Shown: positions 12,324 to 26,000, counted from the first letter of the stretch. The stretch: 64,000 bases of DNA from Echinococcus granulosus (GCF_000524195.1 NW_020170544.1:99114-163113), one strand, 5' to 3'. Numbers and translations: made by a program. Notes: generated from the sequence alone by a model not told the origin.

Positions 12324-14335
12324 CGAAACTGACTAGTCTCAGTGGTTCCTATGTCGCCCATCCAGTACCTCTTCATTCATTCTGCATCCATCCGGTCATC
12401 CCTCTTCTATCCGTCTACTACCTGTATCCCCTCTGCTGAACCCGTCAGCCGCATGCTGTCCGGGAGGTGAAACCAATTTGAGACCAGGGTTGGGAAGTGT
12501 GTGGCACCTGCATTTTGTCTGTTCACTTTAGTTTTTATATTTAGATTGGTGCATAGGCATGTCCATCTTCAGCATTTCTGCGTCCTACGGAGGCGTGGTA
12601 ATGAGGACGAAAGAAGGCAGAAAATGCTTTATCTAAGCAGTGACATGGCATTCATCAATCAGTGCTGAGGAGAAAAAGGCAGTCCTTTTTGTGCTTCTTG
12701 AAGGGCATTCCTTCCTAACTCTTCTTTCTGGAGCCCGATATAACGGACAATTCCTCCTCTGCATAAGTGATTTTGCCCCTTTAAGTGAGTATTTCAATGC
12801 ACTAAGACTCAAAACTGAAAAAAAAGGAATAAGGTGATGATTATCATTTAAATATCCAGTGAGCCCTCCGGCTGTGCTGCATTTTGTCCTTCCATAGGCC
12901 TATTCGCCCTTCCACCTACTCATTCTCACATTTACTTATCTACACATTTATATGTCAATCTAGCCATTTTCCCTTTCCATAATCCTCTTATCTGCCAAGA
13001 TTCCGGCCTATTTGTCAATTGTCCACTTGTTAGGCTCTTCCACTAACTGATTGGTTAGTTGTCAAGACTGACAAAACCTGGAGGCACTCGAAGCAGGGGC
13101 GATAGTTTGGCAACCACTTTAAAAAAAACAGCTTTTGAGAAGTTGTGAACAGAATCTGAGGATGCAATACCTAATGCCTGAAAGCAATTTGGAATAATGA
13201 CTAAGTAGCAGCCGATGATATCAAGGCCGTTCATATCAAAACGAGACTTTTGGTTTCGTCAACATTTAAACTGAATTTACATTAAAAAGAAACAATGTGG
13301 CCTTCTTGCATGTAACGGGTGTGCTTATTTATGCACTACCTCTCCTGAGAGTCACTGAATGCCTCCTACTTCGGCTGCATGACAGGTCACGGTGGCATTG
13401 TGTACGTGAACGGTCAACACCACGTGGTGATAAGCCCAAACCTTTCGCGACAAAGGTGCAAAACTTCTTCACTAGCCACAGAAGATCTAAAACACACTCT
13501 CCATGTCGATATTAGGTCAAGCCACTGTGAGATGATCGAATGGCTTCAATGTCCTTCAATGGTGCTCCGACAACTGACAGGGACGATTCCAATCATGGTT
13601 GCCGCAGCCCCACACCACCACCATTCCAGTCACTCATACGAGGGCAATGTCAACACGCAGAAGACTTAGTCGACGCCATGCCTATGATGGAAGCTTACAA
13701 ATGGCGAATATGGCTGTGACAACTGCAAAAACTGGCATCAGGCACAAGTGTGGACCATCTCCGAGGGTCAGCATCCGTTAGGTACAAACATTAACACCAG
13801 TAAAAATCTTCCGAAGCAGAAGCTGGTCTTCAAGTCTCGGTCATACATTGAGTATGCAGTAGATCACCATGTCAGCAAATAAATCCCCCTTTTTATCCAC
13901 AGAAATACGATTGTTATCCTTTTCTAAGCTCTGAACCCAGGTTTGGCCTAATCGGTCCCCATTCCTCTGTTCGACTGAAAATAAGGCGTAAACACCATTA
14001 GGATTGCATAAAGGTCGCGAAAAAGTCATTAATATTTTTAGGAAAGGTCATCCTCCACTCTGGAAGACATTTTAGCACCCCAGAGTGGAAGGTTCATTGA
14101 TCCCCTGCAAACAAAGCTTATTTACCAAAGGTGTCACCATAGAAGTGTGGGATTTGATTACCGTTTCCTCCCTTAATTCTGCTTCATTTTTTTCAGCTGG
14201 TAGCATCTTCACACACAAAAGTTAAGCTGGAATATTTTTTTGCACCTTACAAGTTTGCCAAGGGCTGGAGATCATTAAAAATGCACATCATAAAGAGGGA
14301 TTTGGCTTTAAGGTAGAAGTTCCTACAAAAAATGT

Positions 14336-14480
14336 AATACATTGGTTGTTTTGCTAACTCTTGATTTTGGTAAAGTCACCGAAAAGCTCCACAAATGTAC
14401 CTCTGCCAGGCGGTCTGGCCTCGGGGGCATGCCTGTAGCCCTGTAGCCCTTCCGTATGTTGGTGGTGCATCTCCTTTTGT
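14336..14480 (+). repeat. Dispersed short repeat, member C (copy A)
   Basis: Aligns by eye with the elements at 20336-20530 and 32996-33195. Shared blocks are TTGGTTGTTT, TAACTCT, GGTAAAG, TGTACC and TGGCCTCGGGGGCATG. This is the most diverged of the three. No Pol III box or target-site duplication was established, and the family is unknown. Confidence 0.55.
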
Positions 14481-14689
14481 CTTCAAGGCGGTCTCGGGGC
14501 GCTACCTATGGTTACAAATGTGACAATTATAGTAATTATTGTGTAAAATCAAAATAATGACAAGTAAAAGGATCAAATGTTTTAATTTTCTTTTAAGAAT
14601 TAAGCAACTTGACTGACAACTTTGAAGTGGATGGAGAGGTGGAGGGTCCAAGGGATGAGTACCCAGGATAGATGGATCAGCGACCGGCG

Positions 14690-14755
14690 GTGCCAGGGTG
14701 GAGAGATTCAAGATAGGCATTCAAGTGAGCAGGCCCTGGATGGAGAGATTCAAAG
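14690..14755. repeat. Short direct repeat
   Basis: A GGTGGAGAGATTCAAGATAGG-like segment at about 14698 recurs as GGATGGAGAGATTCAAAGTTGG at about 14740, inside a GGATGAG/GATGGA-rich stretch. It is probably a drifted simple-repeat tract. An identical copy lies at about 40092-40157. Confidence 0.5.
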
Positions 14756-17700
14756 TTGGTAGATGGAGTGGATGAGGAGTAAGCAATTTGTTCGTTAAGT
14801 AATGCATCAAGAGAGGATAGGATAAAGGTGTCCACCCTACTTCTCTGCATCGCTACAACTCTGTATAAAGTCGAAGACAAAAGCCGTACCACATTTTGGC
14901 AGGTTTTTCTACCACTAAATTATGGCGTATTTTTGCATTGTACAGGTTCGCTAATGGGGTCACAAATATGTGGCACGTATTATTTGTCAGTTTATGGTAA
15001 TGTTTTTGCACCAAATCACGTTGTAAACAGACTGACCGATGGTGAACAACACAGTGAACGCAGTGCAACCTTAGTTCAAAACTAGATATATGCTCTGCAA
15101 GCTTTCTACCATACAAAATCCTAAATAAAGCACGTTCCGGGTTGTGGTGATAGGCATACCCAGTCCTCCTCTCCAGCAACTCTTCTTTTGGAATCCCCAC
15201 TCACATAATCAGATAACTATTTATTAAACATCCTAATGCAAGCAATGCTTTTAATTCCCAAAGATTTCTACTCTGCTAGAGGGTTTTTCCTATCATATTG
15301 AGACCATTTGGAAGATATCAAGTCCTCGTGTCCACACAATACGCAAACGACAGGGCGGTCCTATTTACGAAATAAATAGAAACCGAAATAGGGGAATGGC
15401 CTTAAACTCAATTCGTTGGATAAAGTCAACCCCGGATTGTTTAACCAAATGAAAAGATTAGAACGAATCTGGGGAAACACTCGTTCATAAACTTGGTCAG
15501 AAGCGCGAGCACATATGGTCTAAACAACCGTCTTATCGGCACAACTTTAAATTTACGACCGCAACACACCCTGAAAGGAAAACAATGATTTTGCCTATTT
15601 TCCCTTACAAGTGCTCTGGAAAGAGCGCATTTTGGGACTGAAAATGATAATAGCGATTGGCCCAATGTCCCACTTTGAAAAGCGCGCCGCAAAGGAATAA
15701 AAAATGAAAGCCAAATTCATTTAAGTGAAGGGTGTCTTTAGCAAAATATTTAAGTAGAAACAGATCTAGATTCAACTGAACATAATAATACTTTTAGGCT
15801 AATTTTATCTTTTTTATCCGAAGGTCCGTGATTATAATTTGTTTCTAAAATAATTAGGATTTTAACACCAATCTTGTTCATCAGAGAAAGATTTTCTAAA
15901 ACAAAGGAAATGTAGTTGATTTTAAATAACCGTACTTGCCACCTAATAGTCAAAGTAGAATGCTCCAATTTATAGTGTGAATTTTTATAGTATTTAGGAA
16001 TGTGGTCGGGAAAGTTTGATTAAGCCCTGGGCATTATTTGCAGTGGTCATTATTTTTTCTGGGAGCAATCTTCTTAAAAGGTTATCTTGCGAGGATGAAA
16101 AATAAGCATGTTTTGGATGAAAAAACCCTCCCGTGATTGCCCAACATCGGTGGAAGTGACACAGCTGACTGGGCAATTTTCCCGCCTCGCCTCTGGCATT
16201 CCTGCAATGTAACCTTAAGTGCACTTTCAGAAATTCCAGCAATAATAGAGTATTTGGCATTTGGATATCATTTAATTTCGCTTAGAGGACTGTTCCACCC
16301 ATATCAGGACTTAATTTTTAATCAAAATTGAATAATTTTTAGCCTTTTATATGACTTCCTCTGTATCTTTGCGTCTTACTAAAGTCAATCAGTTAATGTG
16401 ATTAAATAAAAAAAAAATGACTCCTTTTTTTGGTTACAAATGCATAGCATAATCATATGCCCTCAAGGGGTTTCTAGATATCATAGTATTAACGTAGTTG
16501 AAGCCTTTTAGTGCCCTATAACTAATTATTTTCAATCTCTTCAATAATCAATAAGGCTGCTGGTAAATGGCGCGATGAGATTGGTCACTGCATGTAAAGT
16601 GCGCTCGCAAATTAATAATTATTAACCAATCACAAGTAGGCATTGATTTCTTTGCTGACTAAAGACAAGGTTTCCTCAAACTTTTCCTAAAAAATTATTA
16701 GAACGGTGTTTTATTTAAACATGTAGCTGACAAAAAAGCTTTAATACTGCCAAAACAAATTTCGCATTTTTTTATCGAGTACTAACTAAAAGAAAATAAA
16801 GCGAGTGGCTAGGCAAAGGTGGAAGATACAATGTTAATCAATCGATCTGGTTGTCCGAATACCAGTCGAAGTAAAGTGGCGGCATTGCCCCTTCTTTGTT
16901 CCCGAAGACAACATTTTACTTATTACTCTTGCTTGAAGTGTACATGTGTTCCAATTGGGTGCAAATTATACAAAAATGGAGTGATTTTATGATTTTCTGT
17001 GGCAATTTTACAGAATGAAGGCAAAAAGGTGTGCACAGGAGGCCGTATTAATATGATGCAGCGGGGAATTTTCTTCAAGCTTGACATAATTAGAATTTGT
17101 GGACTTTGCAGCTAATGGAAGACACCAACCCCCCAATGACAACAAAAACTGCGGACTACATTAACGTACTATGTATGCCTGATAGCAAACAGACGCCGAA
17201 AAAGTTATTTGCGAAAAAGAAAGTTGCAGAGGAACATCCGCCCCCCAAAATGCAATGCGTAACCAATGGAATGTAGCTTGTTGTGATAAGAATTGGCTCT
17301 TAGTGCCTGCTCATAATAAATAATCAGAAGACACTTGTGTGGAGCTTTTGAATTTGTCTGCCCTTGGGCTCAATTAATTTGCTATAAATTTGTTTTATTT
17401 CAAGGCATTTAAAGCTCGAATTCTTAATCACCAAGATGACATAAAACTACTGTAGGGCTGGCTCGGGGGCCTGCCAACCCGTCAGGGTCACAGTGGAGGA
17501 GCACCTCTGTGGCCCGCTCATCAAAATCGTGAGTTAAACAAACAACCAAAGCAATACATAGCATCTCTCTCCCCTTTTGAGTATCGTCCAAGGAACTCCG
17601 CCTGCCCAACATCCAGCGTCAAGAACCAATCGTGCCAGTCATTGAATTAGCATTCATCTGAGAGGACAATGAACAGCAGGGTCACTAATCCCTCCTAATA

Positions 17701-20335
17701 ATTCTGCTGGATCTGGCGTTCCGTCCGTCTCGGCAACTGTATTGGGTGACGGAAAAACGTGCTGGCAGTCCAAAATGCCATCGTTAGTCGTAAAAACGCT
17801 GCCCTAAAAGCAGAGTCTTATAAACAAGGATGGGCCAATTCCTCCTTTCCACTTTGTTATCATTTTAGTGCTGCCAGCCATATTTCGCTGGGTTCTATCT
17901 AGGTGGAAACGAGATGGAGGAGGTGCCGCGTGTTTACTTCATTGATATCTTCATATAGGTGCGGTAGGTAGCTTCGGAACTTACTTTTCCAGATGGTTTA
18001 AGGCTAGTGCCGATGTCGTTGTTGATATATATACTGCAGGCCGCGGGGCTGGGGAAGTTGCCACAGGTAGACATCATTTTCAGGCCTTCTGTTAGGGGTC
18101 GCCACTGATTTCCCAATTCGTACCTCATGCACTTCTTCCGCCACGCTAAGATTTATCTTTTAAAGGTAGAAATTAGGAAGAATATCCTCTAAGATTGGGT
18201 TTGCTTTCCGCTGCCACTAATGCAGAGTCCCTAGACTTCTTTAAATAAAAAGCAATCCAAAATACTAGGGCAGGATGTATTGTTGACGTACAGAGGGTCT
18301 GGAGGGCCCCTAAAATGTTCCGATGGCCAGTTCGCCCGGTGGAGAGCATCTGTAACTCCTCTACCAAAACCGACACATCACAGTATATCTCATCTTACCA
18401 AGCTAGACACATTTCTGCAGATTTAATTTTAGGCCGACTCTTTATCTTTTTGAAAGATTGAATGTATTTACTTATATTTAGACGTTTAATGAATTATTTT
18501 AAGATTCGATTGCCCACTTTGTGTTACTTTCCAACTGCGCAGCTTTAATGTTCGAGGCGGTGACATCAAACACAGCCACATAGTCCAAATGTACAAATTT
18601 AAGGTAGTTGAAATTCTTATTTTGAGATATTGTACAACGGCTTGGTTTCTAATATCCCCAATCGTATTCACCGCACTTAATGTGACTGTACGATTCAAAG
18701 TGAAAAAAAGTTGTTTAAATGGGCTTTCACGGACTGGGAGATAAGGGATAACAGTGATACACTTTGGGCTCAGAAATAGAAGGCTGCCCCATTGGAAGTT
18801 CATTTTAGCTACCAAATTGTTGATTCGGAAGGTGTAGGCGACTTGTAAATCACACAAATGTTACACCAATCTCCCAGCGAAATGTTTTCAAGAGGGTCCA
18901 GAAAAGACAAATGGCATGGTATGGTCATTTCTTTGCCTATAAAACGAACACGGAGGAGGAATGCACTAGCACCTTCGCCATTACTTAAAGAAATCTAGAA
19001 ATCGGGCCATCCAAAAGCTTTGCTTTTGACTTGATTAAGGCAATTTGGTCATAGTAGTCGAGATTACCTAGTGAAAACCCAATTATGCAACGATTTAGCA
19101 TCAATATGCGCCCTTTTTTGCTGTAGGCTAAAAATAAGTTACATAAGCACAAAATCTTCTCCCATATGGAGGGCGGGTGGTGCAGTCGTATCTCCTTACT
19201 GGCAAATGTCCATATCTTCACGTTAATTCATTGCAAATGGTCTGCATAACAATAAAGGCTCCTTTCTCCTCCATAACGGAAGGCGTGTAATCCCCTCGAT
19301 GATACGAAATGACCATCTTTCTAACACCCTATCCAGGCACATAGTATTAGCTGCATCACAATTTCCATTACGCCGCTTTTTTTTCTCTTCGTCGGCAATA
19401 TCTCAAGAATCAATTTTTTCCTTTGTAAGGTAGGAGTTATTCCCTTTTTTATTCGAAAATATTATCTGTGAAGCCCCATAACGCCAAATGGAGGAATAAA
19501 ATGGAACTCCAAGCATTAAAGATTTCATTAACTTGATCCGTTAAATTAGGGTTCGGTAAACTTCGGTGAGTCATACTTGCCACAGGGTACAACGTGCCTG
19601 GCTGTGTGGATCGTTAAAAATAAATCAATATTTTCACCGATGATGCAGGTAATTATTGATCGATAATCTCATAAATTTGCGTGCCTAGACAAAAAAGCTC
19701 CACGTGTGGTGAATGCCTCATCGAGCACAACTCAGCAAGTGCGAATCCGAACGATAATTTGTGGTGGAGATAGAAATAATGGGATAAAAAATATAAAAAT
19801 ATTAGAGGGAAGGAAATGCATATTTACTTAACAGACCGTGAGCCATCCCCACTGAAATATCACATGTGAGAGACTGACATTTGGGCAAGGGAGTGACAGG
19901 TGTTGTCAATTTGGTGTTGGGAAGGGCAGGGCTACATAACCCATTGGTATTTCGATAATGTCAGATAATTAAACTGTAAGCAGGCAAGCTGTCAAATGAG
20001 CAAAAATTATTTTTGGACTTTTGGTAAAGAAATGATGAAAACGACTCACAAATGGCAGCAAGTAGATTAAAGGGGAACTACCTAAAGTCACTTGGACACT
20101 ATGTACGAGCTAGATAGGACTTAGATAGCTATGGTGAGGCAGAACTGAAGTGAGAACAAGGTATCAAGGAGGAGTAGACCCGTCCTTCGTAGTATGTCCG
20201 TTTTCGGGGCAGTGTTCTTACTACTGGCAATGGATAAACGTGATGGCCAGCACGTTTTCCAGTCAGCCAATGCAGTAGCCGAAAAAGACGAAACCACAGA
20301 TTTAGCAGAATTGTAAAGAGGGATCAGTGACGCTG

Positions 20336-20530
20336 CGATTAAGTGTAATTGATTGGTTGTTTAACTCTCGTTTTTTGTAAAGGGACAGCTCAGGTGATCC
20401 GCCATTGTACCATCGGAGGTTAAGGTGGCCTCCGGGCCATGTTGGTAGTTCCGTTATCACCTGTGCGTCAGGAGTGTATTTTCTGCCCGAGTATTGTCTC
20501 TTTTCGCCTTTAGGGAAGTCTCAGGGTAGG
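20336..20530 (+). repeat. Dispersed short repeat, member B (copy A)
   Basis: Shares with the element at 32996-33195 the ordered blocks GATTAAGTG, TTAACTCTC, GTAAAGGG, CGCCATTGT and GGGCCATGT, followed by a similar tail (CACCTGTGC / CTCCTGTGC). The orientation is the same as the other members. It is probably an old short interspersed element of about 170-200 bases. Confidence 0.6.
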
Positions 20531-22747
20531 TGGCTACAGTAATTTCAAGGTCTTTATTCATTATTAAAAGAAAATGTGGCTAAATTAAATAATTTTGAAG
20601 TAACGTTTGTTGGTAACCATTGTTGGACACAGGAATGGATGGATTAGCAAACCCGATGCATCACCAGACGCAGCTATACCATCGCATTTACATACAGGAC
20701 CAAAATAACACCTCAAAAACCGAAACACAAATGCATATAATGAAGTAGCAGTTAAAACATCGGTAAGTTCAGATCCCTTCAATCGCTCTAACAAACATTT
20801 TGTGCATTTGAAAGTAGGGATTCTTACATTTGGCATTTGTTAATATATAGTGTTGAAATGACCAAGTTAAAATAGACATTTAAACATCCGTTTGAAGTGT
20901 ATTTTATTTTAGAAATGTATTTCTTTTTTAAAAAAGGTGCTAGGGTGTTTGTCTTTAATTAAGCTAACTTAATTTCATCGGTTTTTTGTACGCATGAGAA
21001 TCGATTTATTGATTGATTATTGTAATTTAATTGCTCACCTGTCTATTTTTCGCAGTTAATTGATTAGGTCTAATTAGATTTCGCTTTTCGACCTTCTTGC
21101 AGAATAGCTGTTTGGTTAACACGAGGTGGAAGACACTTGTTTGCTGCTTAATCTGCTTTAATTCAGTAGTTAAATAAGTTTAACGACATTAATTATTTCT
21201 GATAGTTCTAACTGTACGCAATAGCATATTAATTTTTTGGCTAAAGTGCTTCAGTCGTGGACTACTCTTGAGTTATGCAGAAAAATGCCTGCGCCTCCTC
21301 CTCTCCACATAATTCCAAGTTATAGTAAACAGGCAGAATCTAAGAGCCCTTCTGTTAGAATTTATTCTAAATACGCAATTTTTAAGCAATTTGAAGAAAT
21401 GCAGGCAAAATAGACGAAGTTGGTTACCTGGGTGAACGGAAAGAAGGTGCTAATCAGCCGAGACACACGTGGTCAGCGCTGATTAGACCTCATCCAGGAA
21501 ATCGCCATGACCACAGTTCACAACTTTCGGCCTACCTACCGCACGCAATGCACTATATGAGAACGATGTGGAGGAGGGGAAGGACTGGGTGGGGGTCAAA
21601 AGCGGTTAAAAATCGATGCCCACGTGGGTAGCCAAAATCGATGAGCGGAGTTGCGATCAAGTGGACCCTAGACGGCTTATTCATAGTTTGGATTGCTGGT
21701 GCAATCCAAATGGCATTTCGAAGCGGGAAGCAGGCTTTAGGGATAGGAAAAAAAGAGCATCCTGGGCGAATAAATTGGCACAATGTGCAATATTTCAAAG
21801 TTACCGAGGTGTTTATTGCCCGGGTGTGCAAAAAATTCCACTACAATGGTCATAGATTAGGACCACTTTTGCTGTTGTTGTTGTCGTTAGGGTGGAAATT
21901 GATGGATTCATGAAAGAATAAAACACCTTTTTCCCATTAAGGTCATATCTGATTCTGTGAGGTACACTTTGACAGACGATCCCCACTTCAGCGTTGCAAA
22001 ATATCAATTTCAGCTGCTTGGCATTTTTTAGAAAGGAATTTGAAAACTGTATTAGAAACTACCCCTTTCTCTGTAACCTAAAGTTCACCCATTTTCACTT
22101 TTTCTGCTTGAAAAAATACGTTTTTTTACTGCAGTGCAAAGCTTCAGGTTGCTAATTTCTACTTCGGAAGGCAAATTAAAGACGAGATGGCTAGGACTTT
22201 GGATGGGTGGGAGTAAACAACCTGATGTTGCGCCATTCCCCCTGAAGGCATAATACATCTGAAAGAACGCAAGATCTTTAGTGTTTTGATCAAAAATGTA
22301 CAGAAAAGTTTTTGGTTTCGACATTTATGATCTCAAACTCCAATTGTGGCGCCCTATATGAAAAGAGGAATAGGCTTTACTATTTAATGCCACACTTATA
22401 CCAGTTTAATCAGAAGAAATTTAAACTCAAATGGTCTACTATGAAACTTAATGCTTAAAACTGTGTATTAGGTAGGTTTACTCTCAAAAATTTGCCAACT
22501 TTAAAATTCTCATTCTAAAGTTTTTTGTAGAACATTGTCAAAACCCATGTACCTGTGGAAAATGGTTAATGAATAACCTGGGCGCCGATAATTTTGCGGC
22601 CTCCAACTTCACTTATGCTAAATCTCCCATTTTGACCATTTTTTAACGAGCAATGAGTTAGTTTTCCGTCTTTTGGTGGTTCAGGCGAAACAACCTGTCA
22701 ATTAGAGGGGAAAGTTTTGTTTGGAGGCGTGCGCGCACTCTCCACTG

Positions 22748-22863
22748 ATTGGTCGATGAAGTGCGCGCGTATGTACTTCCCGCAACCAACTGCTTTACGC
22801 CACTAACTGCGCCCTGATTGGTGTCTTTCCTTTTCTCCCAATCGATCGCCATGCAGCCATTGG
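22748..22863 (+). promoter_or_regulatory. Probable Boule promoter region with three inverted CCAAT boxes (copy A)
   Basis: ATTGG pentamers occur at 22748-22752, 22817-22821 and 22859-22863, within a locally GC-rich stretch (about 22720-22990) that ends at the proposed first exon. The spacing and position, 150-270 bases upstream of the ATG, are typical of CCAAT-driven promoters. The transcription start is not known, and no clear TATA box is seen. Confidence 0.4.
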
Positions 22864-22955
22864 CGACTGAGGCGCGTTTTGCGAATCTCAACAGTCAGTC
22901 CTTCTTGACGCCGCTTCGTAGCTGCTCCTGCTCTTCCGCGCACATCTTCCACTAG
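22851..22955 (+). other. Possible upstream ORF in the Boule 5' leader (copy A)
   Basis: ATG at 22851-22853 opens a 34-codon frame closed by TAG at 22953-22955, about 60 bases before the proposed Boule start codon at 23015. If transcription begins upstream of 22851, this would be a short uORF able to lower translation of the main frame. If transcription begins later, it has no meaning. Confidence 0.3.
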
Positions 22956-23014
22956 TCCTCTTCTTCCTCCCTTTTTGCATCCAAGCGCCGTACTCAAGTC
23001 TTTCCTCATCACTC

Positions 23015-26000
23015 ATGGTGAGCAGTCTCCTCTTTAAGCCTTGATTATGCCTGGAGCTTCTTTCTTTTTGGTTGTTATACCGGTTTAAGGGTTCATTGGG
23101 AGTTTTGTCTTACTCATTGTACGCACATTAAGTTGTACATTTTGCGCAAGTGTTTTGTTTACTTTCTCTTTCAGCCATATGCTCATATATTCATACCTAA
23201 AGAGTTTTCTTAACTAGGGGAATTAACTCTTGCTTGGTGTGAAGGTTTATTATTCCTTTCATCGGATTTCGCTAAGTCAAATGTTTCGCTCGTCAAGATG
23301 AACTTCTTTGGTAGTTTTACTAGTAGAGACTTCAAGAACTACTAATGGTTTTTGAAACTTGGCAAATGTTATGTTGTGTTTCTTAATTTGAGACTATCTG
23401 GATTTTTAAAGAAGCAATTTTTACTTACTAAAATGGTTTTATCTGGTTTAAGACAAGTTCCGTCCTAATTTCCTAATTTCCTGTCTGCTGATACGAGAGG
23501 TATGAAAGGTTTCTGTCTGTATAGCTATGGCGACTGAGCTGTCTAATAAGATTTCAAATATTCTAATTCCTCTATCTACTTTGCTCGTCTGAAATCTACC
23601 AAAGGTACTTCAATCCACTATTCAACGTGGCACGATTGATACACAGGTTATTTGTCGTTTACGTCTTCGTGTTAAGTTTAATCTCTAAGAGTGCTTTTAG
23701 TTTTGCTATATTCCACTGCTCTTATTTCATAATATCGTTTCACATTTCAAGCCGTCAGTTCATTCGCCTCTCATTTTCCTGCTTTAAAGGAAAGTAATTG
23801 AAAACAGAGCCTCATTAGGAACACGCTCAACCAGGCTTTTCACTAGCAATCACTTTAATTCCCCATTGGATCTAGAAAGTTATTTTTGACGGTTATCTGG
23901 TTTGCTTTTCTTCTTGTGACGAGCAGCACATTTTCCAATAAACTTGGATTCGCTTTTAACTCGAACTTTCTTAATTCTTCTTTAAGTGGTCTTTTGAATG
24001 TCAATAGGGATTAAATTAACTCTCTCCGAAGTTAGTAACATGCACAATCGCGTAGAGGTCTTTGAAGACAGTTTTGGTAGTTTATTATATTATTTCTTAT
24101 TTTGGTTCCATTAGTTGTTAATGCGTCATCATAGTACTAGTGGATTTCTAGTCGCTATTCGCATCGTTTTTGCAATTTCCTTTTTGTGGGCTTTTCTTGT
24201 TTTTTTTTTCCGTTAGATTGCCAGGAATAATAAGCACGACTTGCTTATATCCTGTAATAATCGGGTTTTCATGTGTTTAAATTGTTTTGATGTTTGTTTT
24301 TGCTTTTTTTAATAATGTCTTTTTGACTTCTCCATTCACACGCTTGTCTAAGCAGACGAGCGTGAACGTGCAGGCGTCGGAGTTTGCTGCACGCTACGTG
24401 GACCCCGAGGGTGTGCCGATTGCAAATGCGGGGCAGGCACTGCTCGGCGCAGGATCAGCCTCTGCCTCGTCCTCCAACGCGCCCAAATTCGGCACCCTAA
24501 TCCCCAATCGCATCTTCGTGGGCGGCATCCCCTCCAATGCAAGTGTTTTGCTTTCCTGCTCTTTTCTTGGTACTCCACAGACGGTCTCTTTTTATATCGT
24601 TGTTTCTCGCACAACAAAGTTCCGTCCTTAGTTCTCGTATATGTTCCATTTAAAATAGCACACTTTTCATCGATTTCTGAGATGCTCACTGGTTTAAAAA
24701 CAACCAATCATCTGTCTTCTCATACCCAAAACGAAATTTTAATGACTAGCATTAGAGGCAGCTTTTACTGTATTCTTGGCAGGTCGTGAATGCCCGCAAT
24801 AGCTCCTTAAATGTGATTGTCCCTCCTCATTAACCGCGGCCTGGCTATGTCGGACTTCCAGGCGTAAAAAATTAGGTTACGGATTCTATGATTTTTTTTA
24901 AATGCTCCAACTTGGCTTTAAATTGAAGGCAAGGTAAATTGAACCATCATCACCACTATCGCTTGCTTAGTCATGAAAGTTAATATCCTGACACAATTGT
25001 CGCGTATTATGACCCTTTTACTGATCCAATGGCAACTTATTAGCAAAGTCAATTTTAACATTCAACAGCGTCCTAGATTACGACTGTGTAAGTTCTCTCC
25101 TTAGATTAACTTCTTCATGACATCATCATCTCTCCTTGCTTCACCCACTTTCACTATTTGTTCAGATAAATAATGAGTTCGCGGGGTCGGTGGTATATAG
25201 CCGGTTTAGTTCTCTCCAAGTAAAAAAGCCATTAAACTCGTTTTCTAATGAGACGAAGTTTTGCCTGATTTTTTCTACGTTTTTGGGGTCATTCTCAGGA
25301 CTGGTCTGCGGCGAATTGATTTTGCTGTTTGCCTAAAATGACAAAACAGCCCTCTTGAAGTCGCCACTCTCATTTCTAACCTTCCAGACTACCGAACAGG
25401 AGCTCAAGACGTACTTCTCCAGCTTTGGTCAGGTAAAGGACGTAAAGATCATCAACGACCGACTCGGCGTCTCGAAGGGGTACGAATATTGTGCACATGT
25501 TGTGGGCATTATTTTGCCCTTCCTCTCTCATCATTCCTCTGTACCGACTTAGGAGCTACGGATTTGTCACATTCGAGAGTCAGGAAGTGGCCGAAAAGAT
25601 CATCAAAAACGAGTCAGAGACGCTCATCTTCAAGGACCGCAAGTTGAACATAGGCCATGCCATTCGCAAACAGGTGAGCTTCGCCTACCTTTGTACGTGT
25701 GCGTGCGAGCGTGTTGTCCTGGTGCGTCCTGCATGTCTACAGTATACGCTCCTCTCTCCCCTCCAAATTCATCTCCATTTCGTCTCACCGTTTTGAATGC
25801 ATCGTTCCTTCTTTGTGTTTTGGTTTGCAGCAGCTCTTCCCACGTCCAGGTATGTTGGTCGAGCCCGATTGTGCAGCATGTGTGCGTGCGTGAGAGTCCC
25901 AACTCGTTTTTGCGGTGCTGCGCATGGCTTCGCGCTTTGCTCACTTCTCCACACGCACATCCATCTCATTATCGTCATTTCTTGTTGTTTATTTGCTCAG

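Larger units (their letters stand above)
10271..13195. other. Intergenic region upstream of the EGF/TSR gene up to the duplication boundary
   Basis: This holds the promoter side of the minus-strand gene that starts at 10270. I see no convincing coding exon. It contains a GATGGA-type repeat near 10915-11050, a C run at 12231-12247 and a G run at 12312-12323, and CATC-rich sequence near 12380-12430. Its right end is the boundary of the 25.4-kb duplicated unit. Confidence 0.5.
13201..22700. other. Long stretch upstream of Boule (copy A) with no recognisable gene
   Basis: No gene could be assigned. Open frames of 60-123 codons occur on both strands (for example 13379-13669 +, 14853-15200 -, 18486-18857 -) but show no clear family. 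A short minus-strand stretch around 18260-18390 resembles part of a protein kinase fold and is treated as a finding only. Two members of a short dispersed repeat lie at about 14336-14480 and 20336-20530. A GGAGAGATTCAA-type direct repeat occurs at about 14690-14755. Confidence 0.4.

Noticed and set aside
14853..15200. 115-codon minus frame upstream of Boule
   Set aside because: It is the longest frame in an otherwise gene-free stretch, but has no recognisable family, domain or splice context. Not reported as a gene.
18486..18857. 123-codon minus frame
   Set aside because: Coding character is ambiguous between two frames and no family is recognised. Too weak to call.
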